42,023 nt of DNA from Desulfosarcina sp. (GTDB taxonomy: Bacteria > Desulfobacterota > Desulfobacteria > Desulfobacterales > Desulfosarcinaceae): the NCBI GenBank assembly GCA_014237405.1, contig JABZFO010000138.1, positions 1 to 42,023 of the forward strand. The letters are read 5' to 3'. A program made the position numbers and the translations under genes. Below the pieces are notes generated by a model. That model saw only the letters and a program-made list of their open reading frames with translations, did no database searches and was not told the origin of the DNA. Positions within the stretch are counted from its first letter, which is position 1. The number at the start of each line of letters is the position of its first letter. This document shows positions 16,893 through 24,783 of this stretch, one piece after another.

Positions 16893-18335
16893 TCATCTGC
16901 ACGCCCGTCCCTTCAGGTTGAAGAAGAACTTTAGCCCTTTCTGTATCTTCTCGGAAAAAATTTTCGGGGAAAAAACACTGCCGGTCACCCGTTTGCTGAT
17001 TTCGCCCAGGGTGGGATAGGGATGAATGGCCGAAGCCAGGGTGGAAAGCTTCACACCGCCATTTAAGGCCGCCACCCATTCGGCAATCAGATCGCCGGCA
17101 CGGGGGCCCAGGATCTGAACCCCCAGAGGCTTTTCCTTTTTATCCAAGATCAATTTGATCCGGCCCTCGGTCTGCGCTTCGGCAAGGCCGCGGTCGTTGT
17201 TCTGAAACGCTTCTGTCCAGACGGAATAGTCGAGCCCCGCATCCTTTGCCGCACGTTCGTTCATACCGATGCTGGCCAGCTCCGGGTCCGTGTAGGTGCA
17301 CCAGGGCAGCCAGGTGTAGTCAAGCCTGCGCGGCAGATGAAACACCGCGTTACTCACTACCACCCCGCCCTCGTAACCGGCAGCGTGGGTGAACTGGTAG
17401 CCGCCGCTCACATCGCCGGCGGCAAAGATATGCTTTTGACTGGTGCGCAGCCGTGCATCCACCGTGATGCCCGTTCGTTCATATTTCACACCAGCGGCGT
17501 CCAGCCACAAGTCCTTGACATTGACAGCCCGGCCCATGGCTACCAGCACCGCATCGGTCTTCAGGTCGACCGAAACACCATCCCTCAATTTCACGGAGAC
17601 AGTCTTTTTCTCACCTGCCGCCGATACCTTTTCAACGGCGGCACCCATGTGAAAGGCAACCCCTTCGGATGCCAGTACCGCCCGGACGGCGTCGGCCATA
17701 TCCTTATCCTCCTTCCCGAGGATCTGATCGGCCCGGTCCACCACCGTGACGGCAGTGCCCAGCCGGTTGAAGGCCTGGGCCATCTCGATGCCGATGGGTC
17801 CGGCCCCCAGAACGATCATGGTGCCGGGAAGCTGTTCGAGAGAAAAAATCTCACGGTTGGTGATATAGTCGATCTCCTTGAGCCCCGGAATAGGCGGAAC
17901 AGCCGGTGATGACCCCGTGGCAATGACCCAGGTCTTGGCATTTATGGCCCGGCCATGCAAATCCACGGTGTGGTCATTTTTGAAAAAGGCATTGCCAAAT
18001 TCCACATTTGCCCCCAGCTTGCAGAACCGTTCTTCCGAATCGTGCTTCTGGATCACGGCGATCACATCCTTGATCCGCCGGGCAATCCGGGAAAAATCAA
18101 CCGGCGGTACATCCACCGCGGGTAATCCGAAGCGATCGGCGTGCTTCATCTCGTGGTAAACGTGGGCCGAACGGATCAGCGTCTTGCTGGGCACGCAGCC
18201 GTAGTGCAGACAGTCTCCGCCAAGGGTAGGCTCCTTCTCGATGAGCAGGGTCTTGGCGCCCAGCTGGGCCGCTCCCGATGCCACCGTAAGACCGGCTGCG
18301 CCGCCGCCGATGATGCCGATATCGTAGTCGTAGTC
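16893..18335 (-). pseudogene. Mercuric-reductase-like pyridine nucleotide-disulfide oxidoreductase, start lost
   Basis: The homology begins at 18335 with DYDYDIGIIGGGAAGLTV (FAD Rossmann motif) and continues with GGDCLHYGCVPSK (redox disulfide), GAGPIGIEMAQ (NAD motif), FAAGDVSG and the C-terminal HPYPTLGE. No start codon is available: the codon just before the homology is TGA, and the upstream DUF547 gene runs into it in another frame. The first usable start is a GTG at 18284, which would drop the FAD motif. A short segment holding the end of the DUF547 gene and this gene's first codons appears to be missing. Intact relatives are soluble flavoenzymes often next to TVP38 and DUF547 genes. It could be functional if the gap is an assembly fault. 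Confidence 0.75.
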
Positions 18336-19017
18336 TCAGCTGATCTCTCAGCGGCACGTCGGCAAATTTAATGAAATAGCCGATGACATCGCCATGAAAA
18401 TCTTCCGAGAACCAGTCGAATATCTTGCTGACCCAAAGGGTATTGCCCTCCAGGCGGTTGAACCGAAGGGTGTTGATGAATGCCGTTGCCGCCCGGTTCA
18501 GCTGATCGTTCAGCCGACTCCCCGTAAACGGTTCGCCCTGAAGCGGCGGGCAGCTCTTGGACGCACAGTTGACGGCAAAATGGACCCGCGGATCCTTGAA
18601 CTGCTTTCTCAGGATGTCGTGTTCAATCTGGTCCAGGGTCAGCAGCTTGCCGTCGATGCGGGCAATCTTCTTCTTCCAGGGAGATTTGAAGAGACTGCCC
18701 AGATCCTTTATGGAACGGATGTCCGGGAAGCGGAACAGAATCAGCTTAATGGTCCACGCGTTGTATGCGTTGGCATAGAATGCAAATTGTTCGTCTTTTG
18801 ACAGCCTGTCCGGGTCGACCGCAGCTATAGTTTCCAAGTATTGATCGAAGATTGCTTCGTCATCCTGGAAGCCCTTGTAGTCCACGACACCGTCTTCTAC
18901 ATGTCGGCTCAACATGGAGGCGTACAAGGAGTGATCCACTTCGACGGCATGCACGGTACCACCGGCAATCGAAAGCATGGCGATCATGATGATCATGAAT
19001 GAAGATGTCGTTTTCAT
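18336..19017 (-). pseudogene. DUF547 secreted protein, 3' end lost
   Basis: The start at 19017 has aaggggg upstream. The N-terminus is a Sec signal peptide (hydrophobic run to about VHA, residues 22-24). The DUF547 body follows, with FAFYANAYNAWTIK, VHFAVNCASKSCPPL and WFSEDFHGD. The expected C-terminal 20-30 residues are absent. After PLRDQL (about 18340) the frame runs out of phase into the following oxidoreductase and stops at 18097. DUF547 has no established activity. The pair looks fused by a deletion of unknown size. It is the first gene of the five-gene minus-strand operon. Confidence 0.72.
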
Positions 19018-19110
19018 GAAGCCCCCTTATTGAGTTATCCTTGCTTCTGTTTGCCCAGTTGGTCGCTCAACGGTTGAGAACCTTACACATTTTTCCCGCT
19101 CAAAATGAAC

Positions 19111-19134
19111 TACCCCGCCGCAGGCAGCGGGGTA
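19111..19134. repeat. GC-rich 8-bp hairpin upstream of the DUF547 gene
   Basis: The arms taccccgc (19111-19118) and gcggggta (19127-19134) pair perfectly around cgcaggca. It lies in the 293-bp spacer between the DUF547 start and the small gene ending at 19311. The rest of that spacer holds no gene I can recognise. Confidence 0.5.
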
Positions 19135-19310
19135 TCAACGGGTATCAGAAAATGTTTTCAATCGATTTGAACGCCACAAACGGCGGGGTTAACCCGAGCT
19201 TCGCAATAAAAGCGGTGTGGCATGCCGACAAGAGGGGTGACCGGGCTGTTCTGCCCTAGGGGCTCAATGATACGGATCTTTCACTTTTTGTCTTGGCCGG
19301 AATGAAAAAG

Positions 19311-19532
19311 CTACTCTTTTCCGGGCCATTGAACACCGGTCTTCTCTTCAACTACATAGCAGAACCGGTTCCAATCGAATTCCCGATGGCTGAAGGGACA
19401 CCGAAGTTTGACCTTCCGGTCGGCGACGGCCACCACTTCCCAGTCCCCCTTGCGGGGTCCGTCTTCAATAGTGATCTTCTGACCCATCCTGAACGGGTAA
19501 GGTTTGAACAGGGTTACGTCATGAATTTCCAT
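19311..19532 (-). CDS. Small KOW-like conserved protein
   Basis: The 73-aa product starts MEIHDVTLFKPYPFRMGQKI and has a beta-rich segment, GPRKGDWEVVAVADRKVKLRC, that resembles a KOW or SH3-like barrel. I cannot name the family. I chose the ATG at 19532 because gggggc lies just upstream; a TTG four codons earlier is possible. It follows the zinc-ribbon gene by 12 nt, in the rubrerythrin operon. One might expect a nucleic-acid or protein contact role, but that is only shape-based. Confidence 0.6.
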   Translation of the reverse strand: MEIHDVTLFKPYPFRMGQKITIEDGPRKGDWEVVAVADRKVKLRCPFSHREFDWNRFCYVVEEKTGVQWPGKE

Positions 19533-19544
19533 GGTTGCCCCCAA

Positions 19545-19757
19545 TCATTTGATTTTATCAAATTTATCATGCCACGCGCAGGAATTGCAGTAGGTTTCTG
19601 TGCCGTCGTCCACCGACGGACACTCGTCATCATCCAGATCCTCTTCAAAACAGATTTCACTATCCCGGCATTCGAATTCGTAGATGTCGTACTCATCGTC
19701 AGGATTTTTTACGTAGAATTTCTTACAACCGCAGACCGGGCATTTGGATTGCGTCAT
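19545..19757 (-). CDS. Small acidic zinc-ribbon protein
   Basis: The 70-aa protein has CPVCGC at residues 6-11 and CNSC at about 57-60, a probable zinc or iron site of four cysteines. Cys30, Cys36 and Cys46 lie between the pairs. The middle is strongly acidic (EEDLDDDEC). Its position between a rubrerythrin-type ferritin and the KOW-like gene suggests a redox or metal role, perhaps rubredoxin-like, but the Cys spacing is not that of rubredoxin. The start ATG at 19757 follows ggaggaattcc. Confidence 0.65.
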   Translation of the reverse strand: MTQSKCPVCGCKKFYVKNPDDEYDIYEFECRDSEICFEEDLDDDECPSVDDGTETYCNSCAWHDKFDKIK

Positions 19758-19782
19758 TGGAATTCCTCCTTAGGGCCATCGT

Positions 19783-20238
19783 CTACCAGACCTCGGGATA
19801 TCCGATATCGATGAAAGCGGATTCCATTTTCAGCTTGTGGTCCCGCTCCATGGCCGCCAGATCCAGAAACACCTGCCGCTTACCGTCGTCATCGCACATC
19901 TTTGCCATCTCGGTGTACTGCTTCATGGCCGCCTCCTCTTTTTTCATGGCCAGGGCGAAGGCATCGGCCGGCTTCATGTCCATGGACAGCTCCGGCTCAT
20001 CCACGGTTTCGGCAACTTTGTAGTCCCGCGATTCTGAAAAATAGCGGTCAACAGTGTTGCTGGTGTAAATCTTCGTCAGGATATCCCGATGTTTTTTCTC
20101 CTCCTCTGCCAGGGAGGCGAAGAGCTTTTTCAGGTACGGGTCCTTGAGTGTTTTTGCCGCATTGTCATAGAACTTTCTGGCCTCCACCTCGTTGGCGATA
20201 GCCTGCTTGATGATATCCTTGTACTCGCTAAGATTCAT
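19783..20238 (-). CDS. Rubrerythrin-type ferritin-like diiron protein
   Basis: This 151-aa four-helix protein keeps the metal ligands of rubrerythrin-like ferritins: E in NEVEAR (about 17), EEEKKH (about 45-50), KKEEAAMKQY (about 99-108) and AMERDHK (about 130-136). There is no C-terminal rubredoxin domain. The neighbouring small zinc-ribbon protein may stand in for one. Such proteins reduce hydrogen peroxide in anaerobes. The ATG at 20238 is selected because ggaggtaatc precedes it, although the frame is open to 20418. It is divergent from the rhodanese fusion gene, and the 197-bp space between them holds a plausible promoter for the latter. Confidence 0.85.
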   Translation of the reverse strand: MNLSEYKDIIKQAIANEVEARKFYDNAAKTLKDPYLKKLFASLAEEEKKHRDILTKIYTSNTVDRYFSESRDYKVAETVDEPELSMDMKPADAFALAMKKEEAAMKQYTEMAKMCDDDGKRQVFLDLAAMERDHKLKMESAFIDIGYPEVW

Positions 20239-20353
20239 GATTACCTCCAGTTGGCTGGAAAAAAATTGGAAAAAGGTGGGCAACGGCCCTCGGTTAGAGA
20301 TCAGCCTCTTAATCATTAAAACCAAAGCAAACCGTGTGCCATTTAAAAAGCAA

Positions 20354-20382
20354 TGGATAGAAAGTTTCATTTTGTGTATAAT
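20354..20382 (+). promoter_or_regulatory. Probable sigma-70 promoter for the rhodanese-ferritin gene
   Basis: TATAAT is at 20377-20382 and TGGATA at 20354-20359, spaced by 17 bp. The start codon lies 54 bp downstream of the -10 box. It reads away from the divergent rubrerythrin gene. Confidence 0.5.
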
Positions 20383-20435
20383 TGCATTACCTTTCCCGAT
20401 GTGCTTTGAAAAACCCAATCAAAATGGAGAAGCCC

Positions 20436-21269
20436 ATGAACTGGCGACAATTCCTGACTCCCGTGAAATCCATCGATACCGACCAGGCCAAATCCTATCT
20501 CGATGGCAAGAAGGTGGACGAAGTAACCCTTCTGGACGTACGCCAGCCCAAAGAGTACGAGGCCGGCCACATTCCCGGTGCCGTGCTCGCCCCGCTGCCG
20601 GAACTCACCGACCACATGCAGCGGATCGACCGAACCAGGCCGGTCATGGTTTACTGAGCGTCCGGGGGCCGCAGCCGGGTGGCTGCACAGCTGCTTTCCG
20701 GACAGGGATTCACCGACATCACCAATGTTTCCGGCGGATTCAACGCCTGGACCAGCGAAACGGCGTTCCTGGGCGAAGAGAAGGGGCTGGCGCTTTTCGA
20801 TGGGGTCACATCGGTGGAAAACGCCCTGGCCGTGGCCTACTCCCTGGAAGAGGGCTTGAAGGAATTTTACGAATCCATGGCAGCGAAGGTGGACAGTGAC
20901 CCGGCAAGACAACTGTTTCACCAACTGTCTCAAATTGAATTTAAACATCAAGACCGGATTCTGGAGCAATACGCAGAGGTAACCGGCAAGTCAGTCACCC
21001 GGGACACTTTCGAGGCCCAGCAGGTACCGGAGGTGCTGGAAGGCGGGCTGACCACCGAAGAGTACGCCAACCTGCTCATGCCCTCTTACGATACGGTGAC
21101 GGAAATCATCGAACTGGCCATGTCCATCGAAGCCCAGGCTCTGGATCTCTATTTGCGGGCATCGGAAAAAGCGCAAAACGAGGCGGGCAAAAAGGCCCTG
21201 ATCCAGATCGCCAACGAGGAGAAGACACATCTGGCACTGCTGGGACAACTCATGGAGGAAACCCTTTGA
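20436..21269 (+). CDS. Rhodanese-ferritin fusion, probable selenoprotein (Sec74)
   Basis: The frame is 277 aa if the UGA at 20655-20657 is read as selenocysteine. Residues 1-100 are a rhodanese domain: TLLDVRQPKEYEAGHIPGA, then VMVY-Sec-ASGGRSRVAAQLL, where other rhodaneses have the catalytic Cys in CASGGRSR. It continues in frame as SGGFNAW. Residues about 115-277 form a ferritin-like four-helix domain with EEGLKEFYESM, IEFKHQDR, SIEAQALDLY and NEEKTHLALL. A hairpin of SECIS geometry follows the UGA. Without recoding, the product would be a 73-residue stub and the second half would lack a start. ggagaag lies 5 nt before ATG 20436. A role in peroxide or sulfane-sulfur chemistry is inferred from the domains. 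Confidence 0.83.
20655..20686 (+). promoter_or_regulatory. Putative bacterial SECIS within the rhodanese-ferritin gene
   Basis: After the UGA (20655-20657) come 13 nt, then a 6-bp perfect stem gcagcc/ggctgc (20671-20676 and 20681-20686) with loop gggt. The loop starts 19 nt beyond the UGA and begins with G. The geometry fits the bacterial SECIS consensus, while the same bases encode the conserved GGRSRVAA. Confidence 0.62.
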
Positions 21270-21271
21270 TC

Positions 21272-21414
21272 GTGTTCACCCACAAAAGGCATCTTTCGCC
21301 CCAGGCCTGCGTTCTCACGATTTTGAAATCCTCGACGTAGCACTGCTACGCCTCCGGTTTCAAAATCGCTGCGGCCTTGGCCTGAACCAAAATCTACCAT
21401 TTGTGGACGAACAC
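21272..21414. repeat. 143-bp imperfect palindrome, family A copy 2
   Basis: The core cgtagc-act-gctacg (21336-21350) matches copy 1 at 5753-5767, and the neighbouring bases (gttctcacg, cctcgacgtagc, gctacgcct, cggtttc) are shared. Outer arms gtgttc and gaacac extend the symmetry to 21272 and 21414. It begins 2 nt after the stop of the rhodanese-ferritin gene. The long hairpin probably ends or protects that transcript. Confidence 0.8.
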
Positions 21415-21487
21415 CAGCTGATTCCGTTTCGAATTCAAGACAATACATGCCACCACCCTGAATAAAAATTGGAACAAGAGGCCTGAT

Positions 21488-22600
21488 ATGCATAAACGAC
21501 TGGTTCTTATCGGCGGCGGACACGCCCACATGGTCACGCTGGCCAACTTGGGGAAAATCATCGAAAAGGGTCACAGCGTCACCGTCATCGGCCCGTCGGA
21601 TTATCACTACTACTCGGGCATGGGGCCAGGCATGCTTTCCGGCACCTATCGGCCCGAGGAGATTCGCTTCGCCACACGGCACGTGGTGGAGAAACAGAGG
21701 GGAACATTCCTGCTGGGCAAAGCGGCCAGAATCGATCCCGAGAAAAAGACCGTGGTACTGGAAAGCGGAGACACCATCCCCTACGACGTGCTCTCCTGCA
21801 ACGCGGGCAGCCATGTGCCCCAACCGGCCGTTGAAGGGGATCTTGCGGACACCTTTTCCGTCAAACCCATCGAACGACTCATGACGGCCAAAAGCCGCCT
21901 CATCGACCATTTTGACCGGCACACGCCAAACGTGGTCATCGTCGGCGGCGGCCCCTCTTCGGCCGAGGTGGCCGGCAACGTCTGGCAGCTGGCCACAACC
22001 ACCGGCAGGCAAATGCCCCGTATCACCGTCTGTGCTGGCAGCGCCTTCATGTCCCGCTTTCCCGCATCGGTCCGGCGCAAGATCGTTAGCACGTTGAGCC
22101 GACGGGGGATCACCATCCGAGAGGGCGTCTACATGAAATCCGTATCCCCGGAAGGCGTCTTTCTGGATAACGGCGAGACGCTGCCGGCGGATTTCATCTT
22201 TTTAGCCCTGGGCGTGAAGCCATCCGCCATTTTTGCGGATTCCGGCATCGCCACGGGACCCGACGGCGGCCTGCGGGTCAACCGCTTTTTGCAGAGCACC
22301 CAACATCCCGATATCTTCGGCGGCGGTGACTGCATCTACTTCCAGGACCACCCCCTGGACAAGGTGGGGGTCTACGCCGTTCGCGAGAATCCGGTTCTGT
22401 TCCACAACATAGTGGCACAGCTGGACGGCGGCGATCTGATGCCCTTTGACCCGAACGGTGACTACCTGCTGATCTTCAACCTGGGCGGCGGGGTCGGCGT
22501 TCTGAAGAAACGCTGGCTGGAGTTCGGCGGCCGGCCGGCATTCATCATCAAGGATTATATTGACCGGAAGTTCATGAAAGAATTTCAGGCCATCGAGTAG
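21488..22600 (+). CDS. NAD(P)H/FAD-dependent oxidoreductase, NDH-2/SelD-N-terminal-like
   Basis: This 370-aa flavoprotein begins LVLIGGGHAHM and continues with DYHYYSGMGPGML. These signatures occur in type II NADH dehydrogenase-like proteins, including the flavin domain fused to SelD in some bacteria. A second nucleotide motif VVIVGGGPSSAEVAGN lies at about 153-168, and the FAD-closing GGGDCIYF at about 279. There are no CxxC redox cysteines as in disulfide reductases. The start at 21488 has agagg 6 nt upstream. It follows the rhodanese selenoprotein candidate, separated by a long palindrome. Quinone reduction or sulfide/selenide oxidation is conceivable; the substrate is not shown. Confidence 0.78.
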   Translation: MHKRLVLIGGGHAHMVTLANLGKIIEKGHSVTVIGPSDYHYYSGMGPGMLSGTYRPEEIRFATRHVVEKQRGTFLLGKAARIDPEKKTVVLESGDTIPYDVLSCNAGSHVPQPAVEGDLADTFSVKPIERLMTAKSRLIDHFDRHTPNVVIVGGGPSSAEVAGNVWQLATTTGRQMPRITVCAGSAFMSRFPASVRRKIVSTLSRRGITIREGVYMKSVSPEGVFLDNGETLPADFIFLALGVKPSAIFADSGIATGPDGGLRVNRFLQSTQHPDIFGGGDCIYFQDHPLDKVGVYAVRENPVLFHNIVAQLDGGDLMPFDPNGDYLLIFNLGGGVGVLKKRWLEFGGRPAFIIKDYIDRKFMKEFQAIE

Positions 22601-22608
22601 GTGCACTG

Positions 22609-22755
22609 GTGGGACCCGTCTGGAAGCCGGGCATGGCCCGGGAAAAGATCCTGGACGCCGGCTGCTGTGACCGGTGGAAAAAGACCCATTATATGCAGTT
22701 CCACAACGGGCACAACTGCGGCATCTGCGCAGCGGTGTGTCCGTTTGGGAAATAG
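22609..22755 (+). pseudogene. C-terminal remnant of a 4Fe-4S protein
   Basis: The short frame reads VGPVWKPG...GCCDRWKK, then HNGHNCGICAAVCPFGK and a stop. The CGIC-xxx-CPF arrangement with an upstream Cys pair is that of a ferredoxin-type cluster, similar to the second cluster at the C-terminus of reductive-dehalogenase-like or epoxyqueuosine-reductase-like proteins. There is no room for an N-terminal domain, because the preceding gene ends at 22600. I therefore read it as the tail of a lost gene. A 48-aa stand-alone product from GTG 22609 cannot be excluded. Confidence 0.5.
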
Positions 22756-22761
22756 CGGCGA

Positions 22762-23190
22762 TTACTTCTTGGGCGGGAAAGACTGCCTATCCTTGCCGAA
22801 ACCGATAATGACGCCCTCGGTATTTACGGCCATTACCGAGAATTCATACTTATGTCTTCCATCCGGCGGGCAAGGGCCGTTATAACCAATGTTGAGGGCG
22901 CCGGCAGGGATGATCCCCGATCCGTCATGCCTTACTCTGCCGCCCCCGTGGTTCCATGCAGGAACGTCAATATCTTTGAGCTTGACCCGCAGTTCTTCGG
23001 TACCATCAGGAACGTTGGATACCCGGATTTCCGGGGATTCATGGGTGCAGGCCTTGATCCCTTCCCAGGAAAAATCCACGTCCATCTTGGTGGCGTCTTT
23101 GGGGATCTTTATCCTGTTTGGGTTCGTGGCGCATCCAACGGCCAGAATGATTACGGCAACCAGTATTCCTATGGAAAGCATGCTTTTCAT
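22762..23190 (-). CDS. Lipoprotein with PEBP/YbhB-like domain
   Basis: The 142-aa product begins with a lipoprotein signal peptide whose lipobox is LAVGC (Cys20). The mature part has VPAWNHGGG, IPAGALNIGYNGPCPPDG and HKYEFSVMAVN, which recall phosphatidylethanolamine-binding (RKIP/YbhB) proteins with their ligand-pocket GPCPP and the H-x-Y-x-F strand. It is shorter than usual, so part of the fold may be lacking. It is likely attached to a membrane facing the periplasm. It lies downstream of the radical SAM gene on the same strand, with a 71-nt gap. The ligand is unknown. Confidence 0.7.
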   Translation of the reverse strand: MKSMLSIGILVAVIILAVGCATNPNRIKIPKDATKMDVDFSWEGIKACTHESPEIRVSNVPDGTEELRVKLKDIDVPAWNHGGGRVRHDGSGIIPAGALNIGYNGPCPPDGRHKYEFSVMAVNTEGVIIGFGKDRQSFPPKK

Positions 23191-23261
23191 CGTGACCTCG
23201 ATTTATCAGTATGGCGATCACCCTTCGTAGGAATGACAATCGCTAAGGGTTTGGGTGAGCC

Positions 23262-24752
23262 CTAAAGATCGTCCAGATCCGCAAACCGGTTTACCGCTGC
23301 TCGGGCTTTTATCTCCTGCTCGAACCGTCCCCGCCAGTCCCTCCTTTTCTGCTGCCGGGCGATAAGCACCTTCAGCAGCGGCTTGAAGGCATAGAGCCAG
23401 ATGGAGGTCCACAGCCGGCCCTGGGCCCGGATGCGTTCGGAGGGCTCCCACCACCCCATTACCTTCTCGTTGTGATACCAGAACAGGTACTGAAGCTGGT
23501 CCGAGGAAAGCTTACGGGTTTTCACATTGGCCCACATGCCGTTGTAGCGGGTGTAGTCGGTTGGGTTGGTCACCAGCCCCTGGTCCAGCAGCTGCTGCCG
23601 GATGCCGGTTTTCGGATACGGGGTAAGAATCTGGCAATAGGCGGTGTCCGCACCGGTGGACTTGAGGAATTTATAGTTTTCGATGATCTCCGCTTCCCCG
23701 TCGTCCGGGAAGCCGAAAATCATCCCCCCCACGATTATGATGCCGTACTTGTGGCAGATCTCGACGGCCTTTTTCGATGCGTCGAGGATATTGCCCTTGT
23801 TGGCGGCAACCAGGTTCTTTTTGGAGGCGTTCTCCATACCCAGGAAGATGGATCTGAAGCCGGCCCGGGCCATCTTCTCAACCATTTTCTCGTTCCGGGA
23901 CATGGTGACACAGTCGGCCTGAACCACGAAGTAAAGGTTCCGATACCCCCTGGCGATGATGGCATCGCACAACCGGATCACCCGCTCGGGGTCCAGCACC
24001 AGGTTGTCGTCGGACACGAAAATCCAGCGCACCTTGCGCTTGTAGTAGATGTCGTCGATATCCGCTAGGATGCGCACCATGGGAAAGGGCCGGAAGGAGC
24101 GGCCGTACATGTGCCGGATGCTGCAGAAGTTGCAGTTGCGGGTGCACCCCCGGGAGGTCTCCATCACTTCCACGTGCCGGTTCATGATATGGTAGCCCCA
24201 GGTCAGGCGCCGCTTGTCCCGGATGGGCAGCTTGAGCCGGGAGAGATCCAGCAGTTCTCCCTTGGGGTTGTGGACGAAGTCGTCCCCGGTCTTATAGGAA
24301 AGGGAGGGAATATTCAAAAGCCGGTCTTTTCCCTCCAACGCATTCACCAGCCGCCGGAATGCCTCTTCCCCCTCTCCTTGCACCATAAAGTCGATGTGCC
24401 GGGCCTCGTCCGACGCGGCAACCTCTTCGTACATAACGGTGGCATGGTAGCCACCGATGACGATTTTGGCGTCCGGCAGCAATTGTTTGATGAGACGAAT
24501 GAGCTTCATACAGGTGGCATACTGCCAGGTCATGGCAGACAGTCCAACCAGGTCGGGCTGGATGGCGGTGAGCATGCGGGTCAGATGTTTTCTCAGCCCC
24601 CAGCGCTTGCGAATCAAGTCCACGACATAAACCTCGTGGCCCTCATCGATGTTGGCGCCGATGCTGGCGATGCCCAGGTTGGGCATGTGAAAGGCCGATT
24701 CATGCATGATCACCGGCGCCACGTCGGGCATGGACAATAGTAAAATCTTCAT
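23262..24752 (-). CDS. Cobalamin-binding-domain radical SAM protein
   Basis: This 496-aa class B radical SAM protein has an N-terminal B12-binding-like domain (about 1-150), with GIASIGANIDEGHEVYVVD and VIGGYHATVM. The radical SAM core begins with CTRNCNFC (C203, C207, C210). The domain continues with FVSDDNLV, FLGMENASKK and GGMIFGFPDD. The C-terminal 100 residues are basic. Such proteins methylate or rearrange unactivated carbons (BchE, hopanoid and P-methylase relatives). The classic DxHxxG cobalamin motif is not obvious, so B12 binding is uncertain. ATG 24752 follows ggaggttca. It belongs to a run with PlsC, ketosynthase and ACP genes, so its substrate may be a lipid. Confidence 0.8.
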   Translation of the reverse strand: MKILLLSMPDVAPVIMHESAFHMPNLGIASIGANIDEGHEVYVVDLIRKRWGLRKHLTRMLTAIQPDLVGLSAMTWQYATCMKLIRLIKQLLPDAKIVIGGYHATVMYEEVAASDEARHIDFMVQGEGEEAFRRLVNALEGKDRLLNIPSLSYKTGDDFVHNPKGELLDLSRLKLPIRDKRRLTWGYHIMNRHVEVMETSRGCTRNCNFCSIRHMYGRSFRPFPMVRILADIDDIYYKRKVRWIFVSDDNLVLDPERVIRLCDAIIARGYRNLYFVVQADCVTMSRNEKMVEKMARAGFRSIFLGMENASKKNLVAANKGNILDASKKAVEICHKYGIIIVGGMIFGFPDDGEAEIIENYKFLKSTGADTAYCQILTPYPKTGIRQQLLDQGLVTNPTDYTRYNGMWANVKTRKLSSDQLQYLFWYHNEKVMGWWEPSERIRAQGRLWTSIWLYAFKPLLKVLIARQQKRRDWRGRFEQEIKARAAVNRFADLDDL

Positions 24753-24783
24753 TGAACCTCCACGAAAAAAGGACTGGTGGCGT

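Noticed and set aside
18336..18338. TGA before the oxidoreductase as a third selenocysteine codon
   Set aside because: It lies before DYDYDIG, where no Cys is expected, and upstream sequence in that frame is not coding; a deletion explains it better.
19018..19310. Possible small RNA or riboswitch upstream of the DUF547 gene
   Set aside because: Only one clear GC-rich hairpin is present; I could not match it to any known riboswitch or RNA layout.
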